Assembly: GCF_001274635.1 (NCBI RefSeq)
Contig: NZ_LBGV01000001.1
Coordinates: forward strand, 372,001-436,000
Length of the DNA stretch: 64,000 nucleotides
Reading direction: 5' to 3'
Origin: Persicobacter sp. CCB-QB2
GTDB lineage: Bacteria > Bacteroidota > Bacteroidia > Cytophagales > Cyclobacteriaceae
Shown here: piece after piece, positions 1-8,034 of the stretch
How the letters are laid out: each line of letters opens with the position of its first letter
Numbering within the stretch: position 1 is the stretch's first letter
The notes under the pieces: model-generated
Told to the model about the DNA's origin: nothing
Databases searched by the model: none
What the model saw: the letters and a program-made list of their open reading frames with translations, nothing else
Program-made: the position numbers and the translations under genes

Positions 1-1163
1 GCTCCCAGGGTAATTTTTAACCAATCCTCTCCAATTTTGAGATCCGTATTTAAGATGGCCTTGCTATGTTGGTTCACTTGTCTGGGGATATCCGGATTTC
101 GGCTGGAGGTAGGGAAATTATCCAGCCAACCGAAGGTAGGCGTACCTACCGCTCCGGGGAATAAGCCCACCGTTTGTTGATAGTCAGATACATTCAGGTT
201 AATGCGTCCCCATTTTTGCGCCGTTCCCAGATTTAAGCCAAGGGACTGGTCGTAACCTCCTGTGTTGACCAAAGTGTTTTCTTTCAGCGGGAAAACGAAA
301 TCCAGGTATTTGAAATCGTCGGCAGGTACCCGGTAATTATTGAAGGAATTATAAGAACCCTCTAAAATGAAATAGTGGCCATGGTGATTTCCTTTTAACT
401 GCATGCCGCCGCCAATGGCCTTATTGTTGGACTGATAATTGGTGATGGCTTGTCCGCTGATTTCATTTAGGGTAGGAACGGTCGGTTCATCAATTTTAAT
501 CACTCCACCGATTCCATCGGAACCATATAGCAAACTAGCAGGCCCTTTGATGATTTCTACCTTATTGGTATTGAAGTTGTCTACGGGCAGGCCATGGTCA
601 TTTCCCCATTGTTGGCTTTCCTGTTTTACTCCTCCATCGTTGACCACCACACGGTTGCCGAACATACCCCGGATGACAGGTTTGCTAATGCCGACTCCCG
701 TGGAAATGGCATTAATGCCGGCTTTGTTGGTAAGGGCATCTACAAAGGTGGCGCCCCTGTTTTTGTCAAAATAATCCTGATCGATCAATTCTACGGACTG
801 ACTCTGTTTTTTAAATCTTTCTCCCTCCTCAGATTTTATAATTACCTGATCCAATTGCCGGATTTCCGGTTCCATCAGAAAATTGAACCTTTTAATGTTT
901 TTGTGAATGATTAAATCTTTGGAGATGTGCAAGTATCCCAGATACTGGGCATGTACGGTATAGTGTCCGTCTTTTATCTGCGGGAAAAAGAAATTTCCAT
1001 CTTCGTCGGTAAGGGTATTGATCTTGCCATTATCAAGAAAAATGGCGACTCCCATCAGCGGCTCTTTGGTATCATGATCCAAAACACGTCCGGAAAGGGA
1101 AGGGGATTGTGCCCAGGTGGCTATGTGAAGAAGGAAAAAGAAGAAAAAGGGAACTATTCTCAT
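1..1163 (-). CDS. TonB-dependent receptor, partial (3' end beyond window)
   Basis: Reading leftwards from the ATG at 1163, the frame stays open to the window edge (about 387 codons seen). It begins with a signal peptide rich in Phe/Leu and ending near TWAQ. A carboxypeptidase-regulatory-like domain follows (SGRVLDHDTKEPLMGV, residues about 22-100). Next comes a TonB plug domain with VIRGMFGNRVVVNDGG and EIIKGPASLLYGSDGIGG, and then the first barrel strands. This is an outer-membrane active transporter energised by TonB/ExbBD. The plug resembles receptors for metals or siderophores, but the substrate cannot be read from this part. The C-terminal barrel is outside the window, so intactness is unknown. 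Confidence 0.93.
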   Translation of the reverse strand, partial: MRIVPFFFFFLLHIATWAQSPSLSGRVLDHDTKEPLMGVAIFLDNGKINTLTDEDGNFFFPQIKDGHYTVHAQYLGYLHISKDLIIHKNIKRFNFLMEPEIRQLDQVIIKSEEGERFKKQSQSVELIDQDYFDKNRGATFVDALTNKAGINAISTGVGISKPVIRGMFGNRVVVNDGGVKQESQQWGNDHGLPVDNFNTNKVEIIKGPASLLYGSDGIGGVIKIDEPTVPTLNEISGQAITNYQSNNKAIGGGMQLKGNHHGHYFILEGSYNSFNNYRVPADDFKYLDFVFPLKENTLVNTGGYDQSLGLNLGTAQKWGRINLNVSDYQQTVGLFPGAVGTPTFGWLDNFPTSSRNPDIPRQVNQHSKAILNTDLKIGEDWLKITLG

Positions 1164-1266
1164 TATGTGTTGCAATTGAGTTGCAAATTTGATGAAAACA
1201 ATTCCCTTTTAAAAGTACTCGAATGAATTATTTAGAGTTTAAACGATTTTTGGATTATTTTTACAT

Positions 1267-1983
1267 TTAAGTTAATTCCAGCATAGGTACTTCAATTAAT
1301 AATAATTTGGAATTTTCTAAGGATTTAATTTCAAACTGACCGGTCTCCGAAATTCCTACAGCGTCTCTTTTTCCCAGCTTTTGACCATTTATTTCAATGC
1401 TTCCATCAATAACAAAAAGGTATCCGCCCTGCTCCGGATTTCGGAATTCGTAATTCAAGTTTTTGCCTTTTTCCAGATTACTGATGTTGAAATAGGCCTT
1501 TTGGTTGATCCAAAGCGCACCTTCTCCATCGGGACTTACCACCGTCTGCCATTGATTATGACGCCCCTCCTGGTCGAAGATCTTTTGATCGTAGCGCGGT
1601 TCAATGTTTCGCTTTTCCGGAAATACCCAAATTTGAAGTAAATTGGTGTGTTGATCATGATTGGGGTTAAATTCAGAATGGTAAATACCCGAGCCGGCCG
1701 ACATGATTTGTACTTCTCCTTCCCGAATGATTTCCTCATTCCCGGTGCTATCCTTATGTTTTAATTCTCCCTCCAGGGGAATGGTGACGATCTCCATATT
1801 GTCATGAGGGTGCGTACCAAAGCCCATTCCGGGTGAAATAATGTCGTCATTCAATACTCTCAAAGCTCCGAAGTGCACTTTTTCAGGATCATACCATTGG
1901 GCGAAACTGAAACTGTGGTGAGCGTCTAACCAACCATGATTAGCATGTCCTCTTTCTGTGGCTTTGTGAAATACGGTTTTCAT
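1267..1983 (-). CDS. pirin family bicupin protein
   Basis: A 238-residue protein with the two-cupin pirin fold. The N-terminal cupin contains the family pattern GFGTHPHDNMEIVT, and later SAGSGIYHSEFN; the His and Glu residues of these motifs form the metal site in YhhW/pirin. The length matches YhhW-type pirins, which have been shown in vitro to open quercetin (quercetin 2,3-dioxygenase). The in vivo substrate of bacterial pirins is generally unknown, so the reaction here is inferred. It stands alone, with 103 bp to the TonB receptor downstream and 166 bp to the SCO1-like gene upstream. Confidence 0.9.
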   Translation of the reverse strand: MKTVFHKATERGHANHGWLDAHHSFSFAQWYDPEKVHFGALRVLNDDIISPGMGFGTHPHDNMEIVTIPLEGELKHKDSTGNEEIIREGEVQIMSAGSGIYHSEFNPNHDQHTNLLQIWVFPEKRNIEPRYDQKIFDQEGRHNQWQTVVSPDGEGALWINQKAYFNISNLEKGKNLNYEFRNPEQGGYLFVIDGSIEINGQKLGKRDAVGISETGQFEIKSLENSKLLLIEVPMLELT

Positions 1984-2119
1984 TATGATTTCCTTTCTTG
2001 ATTATGATTTGTTATTTATGACGCTAAACAATAATTGTTGTTACAACAATTTTAGAAAAAAGAATTCCAAAGCACAATTTTCTTGGAATTATTCGCTGAA
2101 ATCTTGGGAAAGGAGGTGA

Positions 2120-2144
2120 ATAAAAAAGCAGTCCGAAGACTGCT
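2120..2144 (-). terminator. Rho-independent terminator after SCO1-like gene
   Basis: AGCAGTC (2127-2133) and GACTGCT (2138-2144) pair perfectly. On the minus strand the loop is the stable tetraloop TTCG, and a run of six T follows at 2126-2121. It lies just after the SCO1-like stop codon at 2150. Confidence 0.85.
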
Positions 2145-2149
2145 TGCTG

Positions 2150-2800
2150 TTATTTTGTGCTGGCCATTAATTTGGGAATGTCCCGGATAAGGCGGTCTAC
2201 CTGATCTGCTTTTGTTCCGTCATACAGTCCGCGGATATGCCCTTTCTGATCGACAAGAATAAAGGCTCCGCTGTGGATGAATCCTCCGGGAGCTTCGGGA
2301 TCTTCCAGGGCGCTGACCATATAGCTTTCTTGTCCAATGCGGTAAATTTCTGACTTTTCTCCAGTGACAAAGTTCCATTTCGGAGCTTCCACGCCCAGTT
2401 GGCCGGCGAATTTGTGAAGTAAGGCCACGTCATCATGTTCCGGGTCAATGGTATGAGAAAGAATTTTTACCTGTGCTTCGTCCTTAAATTCCTCATAAAC
2501 CCGTACCATTTGGGTTTTCATGATCGGGCAAATAGTTGGGCAGGTGGTAAAGAAAAAGTCTGCTACATATATTTTACCTTCAAAGTCTTTATTGGTGAGT
2601 AGTACGGAGTCTTGATTATAAAAAGCGAAATCACCGATTTTATGGTAAAGGGTATCAGTTTGGCTTTGGCCGTCCACGATATTCTCCACGGTGGTTCTCG
2701 GTCCTAAAATGGGTAATTCTTTTTTAGTGCTTTCACAGGAAAAGAGTGTGAAAGCCAAAATGCCAATAAAAATGAAGTGGAATACAGATGGTTTGTTCAT
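2150..2800 (-). CDS. SCO1/SenC family copper-binding lipoprotein
   Basis: A 216-residue protein that begins with a lipoprotein signal (hydrophobic stretch, then LFSC as lipobox, Cys at about 22). The thioredoxin-like domain carries the SCO1 copper motif TTCPTICP (CxxxC), and a downstream His in GGFIHSGAF supplies the third ligand. SCO proteins deliver copper to, or keep reduced, the CuA site of cytochrome c oxidase on the outer face of the inner membrane. The gene begins 3 bp after the stop of the MOSC gene, so the two are probably cotranscribed. The oxidase itself is not in the window. Confidence 0.93.
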   Translation of the reverse strand: MNKPSVFHFIFIGILAFTLFSCESTKKELPILGPRTTVENIVDGQSQTDTLYHKIGDFAFYNQDSVLLTNKDFEGKIYVADFFFTTCPTICPIMKTQMVRVYEEFKDEAQVKILSHTIDPEHDDVALLHKFAGQLGVEAPKWNFVTGEKSEIYRIGQESYMVSALEDPEAPGGFIHSGAFILVDQKGHIRGLYDGTKADQVDRLIRDIPKLMASTK

Positions 2801-2803
2801 GGG

Positions 2804-3637
2804 TTATGATATTGTTTTAACGGGATTATCTTTAGTGTTTTGAATGGAAACAGCATAGCCAATTTTGATTTCTCCTTCCTCCATCGGGTATAGATTTTCC
2901 CCAAAAATGGCGTTGTTTTTCCAGTTTCTGAGTTTAGAAAGGGTTTTCAGCGGTTCCTTTCCGGTAGGTTCACCCGTTTTTGGATTGAGCGTGGTAACCT
3001 TGCAGCGGCCACAAGGCTTAACGCCCTTGAAGGTAATGCCATTGATCTGAATTGTCTCCCAGCTGTTTTCAGCCCAGGCTTCCGCTCCGGAAATCACCAG
3101 GTTAGGGCGGAATCTTTCCATTTCCAGGGCGGTATTGCTTTTATCGGAAAGATCTTTTAGGGAGGCTTCATTAGATAGGAGTATGGGGAAGCCATCGGCA
3201 AATGAAACAGCTACTTCGTCTTCTCCTGTGTATTTTTCCGGAGCGATCCGGTTTCGGTTCGGGCTTAATTGCACCAGCGCACAATTTATCCCCAGCTTTT
3301 TAGTAAACCATTGGTTACATTCCTCATTGACTTCCTGCGCCTCAAAAGTATCCTCCCAAACGGTGACCTGCCTTGGAGCACCTTCCGCCTGCAGAGGAAT
3401 AAAAAGTTTCTCTCCGCCAATGCGGTGAGCAACCTGAAGGCCCTGCGGTGTGATTTCAGGTTGAAGTTGTGCCATTTTTCCTATTGTTCTTTGGCTGAGG
3501 AATTTCCCGTTTTCATCCACCAGCATCCACCGGCGGTCAAACTGCAAACCTTCTTCTTCCACCTTACTTTTGTTAAGGCTAATACCTGCTAAGGATTTGA
3601 TGGGGTAAATATAAATGCCGGTAAGAATAATGGCCAT
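2804..3637 (-). CDS. MOSC domain-containing protein (YcbX/mARC-like)
   Basis: A 277-residue protein. The N-terminal half matches the MOSC_N beta-barrel (YIYPIKSLAGI, then FDRRWMLVDENGKFLSQR). The C-terminal half is the MOSC domain, with the conserved molybdenum-ligand cysteine in GVKPCGRCKVTTLNP. Proteins of this type (YcbX, mammalian mARC) bind molybdenum cofactor and reduce N-hydroxylated compounds. They normally need a ferredoxin or flavin partner; no fused 2Fe-2S domain is visible here, so the electron donor would be separate. It heads a two-gene unit with the SCO1-like gene and is divergent from the M42 peptidase. Confidence 0.9.
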   Translation of the reverse strand: MAIILTGIYIYPIKSLAGISLNKSKVEEEGLQFDRRWMLVDENGKFLSQRTIGKMAQLQPEITPQGLQVAHRIGGEKLFIPLQAEGAPRQVTVWEDTFEAQEVNEECNQWFTKKLGINCALVQLSPNRNRIAPEKYTGEDEVAVSFADGFPILLSNEASLKDLSDKSNTALEMERFRPNLVISGAEAWAENSWETIQINGITFKGVKPCGRCKVTTLNPKTGEPTGKEPLKTLSKLRNWKNNAIFGENLYPMEEGEIKIGYAVSIQNTKDNPVKTIS

Positions 3638-3734
3638 AAGGAAAAATTCAGGATTTTCAGATCTATTTTTTCAGTGCACGTAATATCACTAAATTGAATT
3701 CAAAATTCGTTTATTCTAATAAAAAACTAAAGTC

Positions 3735-4805
3735 ATGGACCAAAAAAGCCAAGAATTTCTATATAAATATCTGAATGCCAATGCGCCTACCGGCTTTGAG
3801 GCGGAGGGACAGCAGATTTGGCTGGATTATGTGAGGCCGTATATCGATGAATATTTTGTAGATAATTACGGAACGGTTGTCGGGGTGGTGAATCCAAAGG
3901 CAGATTATAAGGTGGTGATTGAAGCGCATGCTGATGAAATCGCCTGGTATGTAAATTATATTGATGATAAGGGTTATTTATATGTGGTGCGCAACGGTGG
4001 CTCCGATTTCGAGATAGCGCCTTCCATGCGGGTCAAAATTCATGGCGAAAAGGGTGTGGTCAATGGTGTTTTTGGTTGGCCGGCGATTCATGTTCGTGGA
4101 GGCAAGGAAGGGCCGAAACCTAATGCGGAGAAATTGACCATTGACGTGGGGGCACATTCGAAAGAAGAAGTAGAGGCTTTAGGTATTTATGTGGGAACGG
4201 TGATCACTTTCGATCAGGATCTGATGGAATTGAATGATCGTTACTTATGCGGACGCGCATTGGATAACCGTATTGGTGGTTTTATGATTGCCGAGGTGGC
4301 AAGGAGACTGAAAGAAGGTGGAGATCAATTACCTTTCGGCCTTTATATCGTGAATGCCGTACAGGAAGAGGTGGGATTGAATGGGGCGAAAATGGTGACG
4401 GAATCCATCAAACCGAATGTAGCCATTGTGACCGATGTTTGTCATGATACCCAATCTCCGCTTTATAGTAAAGTTAAGGAAGGCGACTTCACTGCCGGTA
4501 AAGGTCCTGTTTTGACCATTGCCCCTGCGGTACATAATAAACTGTTGAAGATTTTGATGGATACGGCCAAGGAAAAGGAAATCCCTTTCCAGCGCGCGGC
4601 TTCTTCCCGATTTACCGGAACAGATACCGATGCCTTTGCTTTCAGTAATGGTGGGGTGGTTTCAGCTTTGATTTCCCTGCCCTTGAAATATATGCACACC
4701 ACCGTAGAGATGACCCATAAAGAGGATGTGGAGCATGTGATTCAGTTGATGCTGGAATCTTTGAAAAAGATTGAGGATCAGCAGGATTTCAGATATTTTA
4801 AATAG
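3735..4805 (+). CDS. M42 family metallopeptidase (glutamyl aminopeptidase-like)
   Basis: A 356-residue cytosolic enzyme of the M42 (TET/PepA) family, which removes N-terminal residues from peptides using two metal ions. Visible active-site motifs are EAHADEIAW (metal His and Asp), ALDNRIGG (bridging Asp), AVQEEVG (catalytic Glu pair), VTDVCHD (metal Asp) and a late HTTVEM (metal His). The length is normal for the family. Family members are often misannotated as endoglucanase M (CelM). It is transcribed alone, divergent from the MOSC gene, with 148 bp to the HicA gene. Confidence 0.93.
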   Translation: MDQKSQEFLYKYLNANAPTGFEAEGQQIWLDYVRPYIDEYFVDNYGTVVGVVNPKADYKVVIEAHADEIAWYVNYIDDKGYLYVVRNGGSDFEIAPSMRVKIHGEKGVVNGVFGWPAIHVRGGKEGPKPNAEKLTIDVGAHSKEEVEALGIYVGTVITFDQDLMELNDRYLCGRALDNRIGGFMIAEVARRLKEGGDQLPFGLYIVNAVQEEVGLNGAKMVTESIKPNVAIVTDVCHDTQSPLYSKVKEGDFTAGKGPVLTIAPAVHNKLLKILMDTAKEKEIPFQRAASSRFTGTDTDAFAFSNGGVVSALISLPLKYMHTTVEMTHKEDVEHVIQLMLESLKKIEDQQDFRYFK

Positions 4806-4858
4806 AAGGCGTTCATCCTTTTTTGGGAGAGGAAATTTTCGATTTCTCAAATTAAACT

Positions 4859-4894
4859 TACCTTGCGACTGAAATTTGGTTGCAAGGTATTTTT
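4859..4894 (+). terminator. hairpin after M42 gene, also operator-like
   Basis: TACCTTGCGAC and GTTGCAAGGTA pair over 11 bp (one G-T) around a 9-base loop and are followed by TTTTTATTTTT. It can therefore act as the terminator of the M42 peptidase gene. Its core (4865-4883) is also 14/19 identical to a second imperfect palindrome at 4934-4952, immediately before hicA, so it may double as a HicB binding site. Confidence 0.6.
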
Positions 4895-4933
4895 ATTTTT
4901 GGAGAGTTGTAACGAAAAGGCAAAAAAATACGT

Positions 4934-4952
4934 GCAACTAAAATATAGTTAC
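4934..4952. promoter_or_regulatory. putative HicB operator palindrome
   Basis: The 19-base sequence has arms AACTA (4936-4940) and TAGTT (4946-4950) and ends one base before the hicA start codon. It shares 14 of 19 positions with the palindromic core at 4865-4883. Two related palindromes 69 bp apart upstream of a toxin-antitoxin pair fit autorepression by a HicB protein with a ribbon-helix-helix domain. The binding is inferred. Confidence 0.45.
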
Positions 4953-4953
4953 C

Positions 4954-5211
4954 TTGAGTAAAATTGAGAAATTAATAGAGAAATTAAATGCGTCTCCTAA
5001 GGATTTTACCTACGATGAATTAACAAAGGTATTGAACCATTTGGGCTATGAAGAATATAAAAAAGGGAAAACGGCGGGCTCAAGGCGGGCTTTTGTGAAC
5101 CCGGACAGCGGGCATATTATTCGTTTGCATAAGCCCCATCCCCTGAATATTCTGAAACCCTATCAGGTTAGGGATGTAGTGAAATCGTTAAGGGAGAAAT
5201 ATTTGATTTAG
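4954..5211 (+). CDS. hicA: HicA family toxin (type II toxin-antitoxin)
   Basis: An 85-residue protein with the HicA double-stranded-RNA-binding-like fold. HicA toxins are ribosome-independent mRNA interferases. The N-terminal helix is followed by GYEEYKKGKTAGSRRAFV, and the family signature HKPHPLNILKPYQVRDV is intact. The position of the catalytic His of E. coli HicA (GSNH) reads GSRR here, so the classical catalytic residue is replaced by Arg; many HicA homologues of the HKPHP type share this trait. The start is TTG at 4954; an upstream GTG frame stops at 4959-4961. It is followed 59 bp later by the antitoxin. Confidence 0.85.
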   Translation: MSKIEKLIEKLNASPKDFTYDELTKVLNHLGYEEYKKGKTAGSRRAFVNPDSGHIIRLHKPHPLNILKPYQVRDVVKSLREKYLI

Positions 5212-5270
5212 GAATTTTGATGGTAGAGCAAGGTGATGAATGAAGGGGAAATGAAAAAAATTGTAGAGTT

Positions 5271-5660
5271 ATGGGTGTTTTAAAGTATAAAGATTACGTC
5301 GCAGAGTTGGAATACAGTGCGGAGAGCAATGTATTTCATGGTAAAATATTCGGGATAAAAGATGTCGTGACCTTTGAGGGAGAGAGTGTGGAGGGCTTAA
5401 AGGAGGCTTTTGCAGAAGCAGTGGAGGATTATCTGGAGATTTGCCGGGATTTGGGCAAGGAGCCGGAAAAGGCATATAAAGGGTCTTTCAATGTACGGGT
5501 CAAGCCGGAGACCCACCGGGCAGCGGCCTATCATGCCACTGAGCGGGGGCAAAGTTTAAACCAATATGTGGAGGATGCCATTGAAAGCTTTATTGTTCGA
5601 GAGCCCGGAGCGATCTACGGTAAACCTTCAGATGAGGATAAAAAAAAATCGGCCGAATAA
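5271..5660 (+). CDS. hicB: HicB family antitoxin
   Basis: A 129-residue protein with two parts. Residues about 1-60 form the HicB partial RNase-H-like fold (YSAESNVFHGKIFGIKDVVT, then LKEAFAEAVEDYLEIC). Residues about 70-112 form a ribbon-helix-helix DNA-binding domain (FNVRVKPETHRAAAYHA, then NQYVEDAIESFI). It should neutralise HicA and repress the pair through the palindromes upstream of hicA. A 15-codon reading frame starting at ATG 5236 ends at 5283, overlapping this start codon; it could couple translation, but that is speculative. The stop codon lies inside a terminator shared with aroA. Confidence 0.88.
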   Translation: MGVLKYKDYVAELEYSAESNVFHGKIFGIKDVVTFEGESVEGLKEAFAEAVEDYLEICRDLGKEPEKAYKGSFNVRVKPETHRAAAYHATERGQSLNQYVEDAIESFIVREPGAIYGKPSDEDKKKSAE

Positions 5661-5680
5661 TATCTTCGGCCGATTTTTTT
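5646..5680. terminator. bidirectional terminator between hicB and aroA
   Basis: ATCGGCCGA (5648-5656) and TCGGCCGAT (5666-5674) form a perfect stem, with A-runs to the left and T-runs to the right. It serves the convergent hicB (plus) and aroA (minus) transcripts and overlaps the hicB stop codon. Confidence 0.88.
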
Positions 5681-6908
5681 ATGCTTGTTCTGTCACTTTT
5701 TTCAGATCCTCCCAAAAGTGTGGGTAGGATTTTTTTACCACTTCCTTTTCCTCAATCTGAAGATCCATCAGCAGGCTGAGTGGCGCAAAGGCCATGGCCA
5801 TGCGGTGATCTTCATAAGTGTTGATCAGTGGATTGTGCTCCGTCGGGAAGCCTTCCGGATTCGGGCTGATGGTAAATTCATAAGGATCATTTACCGGCTC
5901 GATGCTCACACCGAATTTGGTTAATTGCTCCTGAAGCGCCAGGGTGCGGTCGGTCTCTTTGATGCGCAGGGACTGAACGCCCTTGAAGTGCGCATTGACT
6001 CCTAAGGCGCCACAAACCACAGCAACTGTCTGTGCCAGATCCGGGCATTTATTAAAATCAAAAACCACGGCTTCTTGTGTTACTTTGCCGGAGTTCCAAA
6101 TGCGCAATCCACCTTCCTCGAATTTCGCTTCAACACCTAATGGTTGCATTAACTCGATAATGGCTTTGTCTCCCTGCGTAGAATCTGATCTAAGTCCGTT
6201 CAGGAATAATTCAGAGTCCTTTTGCAAGGCCACGGCAGAGAACCAATAGCTGGCACCGGACCAGTCCGACTCTACCGCAAATTGATCTGTGTGATACGTC
6301 TGTGGTGCAATTCTGAAAGTACGCTCGTCGGCTTCTTCCACGCTCACGCCGAATTTCGCCATCAGGTCAATGGTCATTTCGATATAAGGACGACTATTGA
6401 TATCGCCGGTCAATCGAAGTTCCAATCCTTTTGGGAGCATAGGAGCACACATCAGAATGGCCGAAATGTACTGAGAAGAAGTGTCTCCTCGCATTTCAAT
6501 CACCTCTGACTGCTGAGCCTGAAAGCCCTTGATTTTCATTGGCGGGTAGCCTTCCTGATTCAGGTATTCAATTTCTGCTCCCAAACTGCGGAGTGCATCT
6601 ACCAAAATGCCAATCGGGCGCTCCTGCATGCGCTCGGTGCCAGTCATGGTTTTCTCCCGATTGGTCAGGGCGGCATAGGCTGTCAGGAAGCGCATGGTGG
6701 TACCGGCGTCTAAAACATCCCATACCGGGCCATCCTCTTCCAATAAGCGGATCATGGTTTGCGAGTCGCGGGCCTGAGAAATATTCTCAATTTTGGCTGG
6801 TGATGGCGCCAGTGCATTAATCACCAGTGCGCGGTTACACTCACTTTTTGAAGCCTCCATGGGAACGATGCCACCTTTAAGGAGACGGCTTTTCTTTAAT
6901 TGTAGCAT
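5679..6908 (-). CDS. aroA: 3-phosphoshikimate 1-carboxyvinyltransferase (EPSP synthase)
   Basis: A 409-residue cytosolic enzyme of the shikimate pathway. It joins phosphoenolpyruvate to shikimate 3-phosphate to give EPSP. Recognisable motifs are SKSECNRALVI (the usual S-K-S-x-x-x-R phosphate site), DAGTTMRFLTA (PEP loop), RGDTSSQYISA, IKETDRTLAL and TYEDHRMAMAFAP. The protein is slightly shorter than E. coli AroA, as is common in Bacteroidota. It starts 2 bp after the aroB stop, so aroB-aroA form an operon ending at the bidirectional terminator shared with hicB. Confidence 0.95.
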   Translation of the reverse strand: MLQLKKSRLLKGGIVPMEASKSECNRALVINALAPSPAKIENISQARDSQTMIRLLEEDGPVWDVLDAGTTMRFLTAYAALTNREKTMTGTERMQERPIGILVDALRSLGAEIEYLNQEGYPPMKIKGFQAQQSEVIEMRGDTSSQYISAILMCAPMLPKGLELRLTGDINSRPYIEMTIDLMAKFGVSVEEADERTFRIAPQTYHTDQFAVESDWSGASYWFSAVALQKDSELFLNGLRSDSTQGDKAIIELMQPLGVEAKFEEGGLRIWNSGKVTQEAVVFDFNKCPDLAQTVAVVCGALGVNAHFKGVQSLRIKETDRTLALQEQLTKFGVSIEPVNDPYEFTISPNPEGFPTEHNPLINTYEDHRMAMAFAPLSLLMDLQIEEKEVVKKSYPHFWEDLKKVTEQA

Positions 6909-6910
6909 TG

Positions 6911-7954
6911 TTAAAGGCTTTGGTAGTATTGTAGTGCTGCTTTTACTTCAGCTAAAGTTATTTCAATGTCAAAGGCACAATCCCCAACTTGGTGCAGTAG
7001 AGAAGCCTTAATTTTTCCGGTATCGTTCTTCTTATCCTGCAGACAGTGCAGGGCTATTTCCTCCAGGTTTTCCTGACTCAGGTCCACTTTTCCATAAATG
7101 GATAAAATGTAATCCTGAATCTCTTTTAATTCACTTTCCTGAATTTCACCCTTTGTAATGGATAGCCAGCTTTCGGCAATCATTCCGATGGCAATGGCTT
7201 CTCCATGCAGCAAACGCCCATTTTCATGATTCAGGAAATGACTTTCCACCGCATGACCAATAGTATGTCCGAAGTTGAGGATTTTACGAAGTCCTTTCTC
7301 GGTAGGGTCTTCGGTAACGACTTTATATTTTACCCGAACGGAATGATCAATATGAGCCGGCCAGTCCTGACCCTCTAATTGTAGTTGCGTAATGACTTTC
7401 CAATAGTCCGCATCCTGAATCAGGCAGTGCTTGATGATTTCCGCATAGCCGGAACGCAGCTCCTCCTGCGGCAGGCTGTGAATGAATTCGGGATAAACGA
7501 TGACCGTTTCCGGTTCCTTGAAAATACCGATGTGGTTTTTATAGGGACCGAAATCTATCCCCAATTTCCCGCCAACGCTGGCATCTACCTGTGAAAGCAA
7601 GGTAGTGGGGAGGTTCAAAAAACGGATGCCTCGCTTATAAGTGGCGGCGCAAAATCCGCCCATATCACCGATTACTCCTCCTCCTAAATTGATGAGCAGG
7701 GCTTTGCGGTCAAAAGCAGCATCTGTCATGGCTTGCCAGATTTGCTGACAAGTGCCTAAATGCTTGTTTTCTTCTCCGCTTTGGATCTGAATGGTCAGGA
7801 TGTTTTCCGGTAGAAATGACTTAACGATTGGCAGGCAATGTGCCGCAGTATTTTCATCCACCAATATCGCCAATTGGCTATAGGTGGTTTCGTTAAGAAA
7901 ATGCTGAAGGCTTTGGCCAATATTGGTGGTAATGTCGATGGTCTTGGGAAGCAT
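6911..7954 (-). CDS. aroB: 3-dehydroquinate synthase
   Basis: A 347-residue NAD- and zinc-dependent enzyme that cyclises DAHP to 3-dehydroquinate, the second step of the shikimate pathway. The NAD loop is seen as LGGGVIGDMGGFCAATY, followed by PTTLLSQVDASVGGK. The zinc ligands are Glu in SGYAEIIKH and the two His in FGHTIGHAVE and LLHGEAIAIG. The substrate loop reads GIDFGPYKNHIG where E. coli has a KTAVN-type sequence; this is a common variant outside proteobacteria. It is cotranscribed with aroA. A terminator lies between it and the DAHP synthase gene upstream. Confidence 0.95.
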   Translation of the reverse strand: MLPKTIDITTNIGQSLQHFLNETTYSQLAILVDENTAAHCLPIVKSFLPENILTIQIQSGEENKHLGTCQQIWQAMTDAAFDRKALLINLGGGVIGDMGGFCAATYKRGIRFLNLPTTLLSQVDASVGGKLGIDFGPYKNHIGIFKEPETVIVYPEFIHSLPQEELRSGYAEIIKHCLIQDADYWKVITQLQLEGQDWPAHIDHSVRVKYKVVTEDPTEKGLRKILNFGHTIGHAVESHFLNHENGRLLHGEAIAIGMIAESWLSITKGEIQESELKEIQDYILSIYGKVDLSQENLEEIALHCLQDKKNDTGKIKASLLHQVGDCAFDIEITLAEVKAALQYYQSL

Positions 7955-7971
7955 ATCGATAAATTATACCA

Positions 7972-8004
7972 TAAAAAAAATGGGTACAGGAAGAACCCGT
8001 ACCC
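7972..8004 (-). terminator. terminator after DAHP synthase/chorismate mutase
   Basis: GGGTAC (7982-7987) and GTACCC (7999-8004) pair around a 11-base loop. On the minus strand the stem is followed by a run of eight T. It sits between the DAHP synthase gene and aroB, so read-through into aroB must be limited, or aroB has its own promoter. Confidence 0.8.
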
Positions 8005-8034
8005 TTAAATTTTATATAGAAAAGGTGGTTCTGA

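Noticed and set aside
439..1226. Three plus-strand frames at the left end of the window
   Set aside because: They are antisense to the truncated TonB receptor, whose minus-strand frame is continuous and shows clear receptor motifs.
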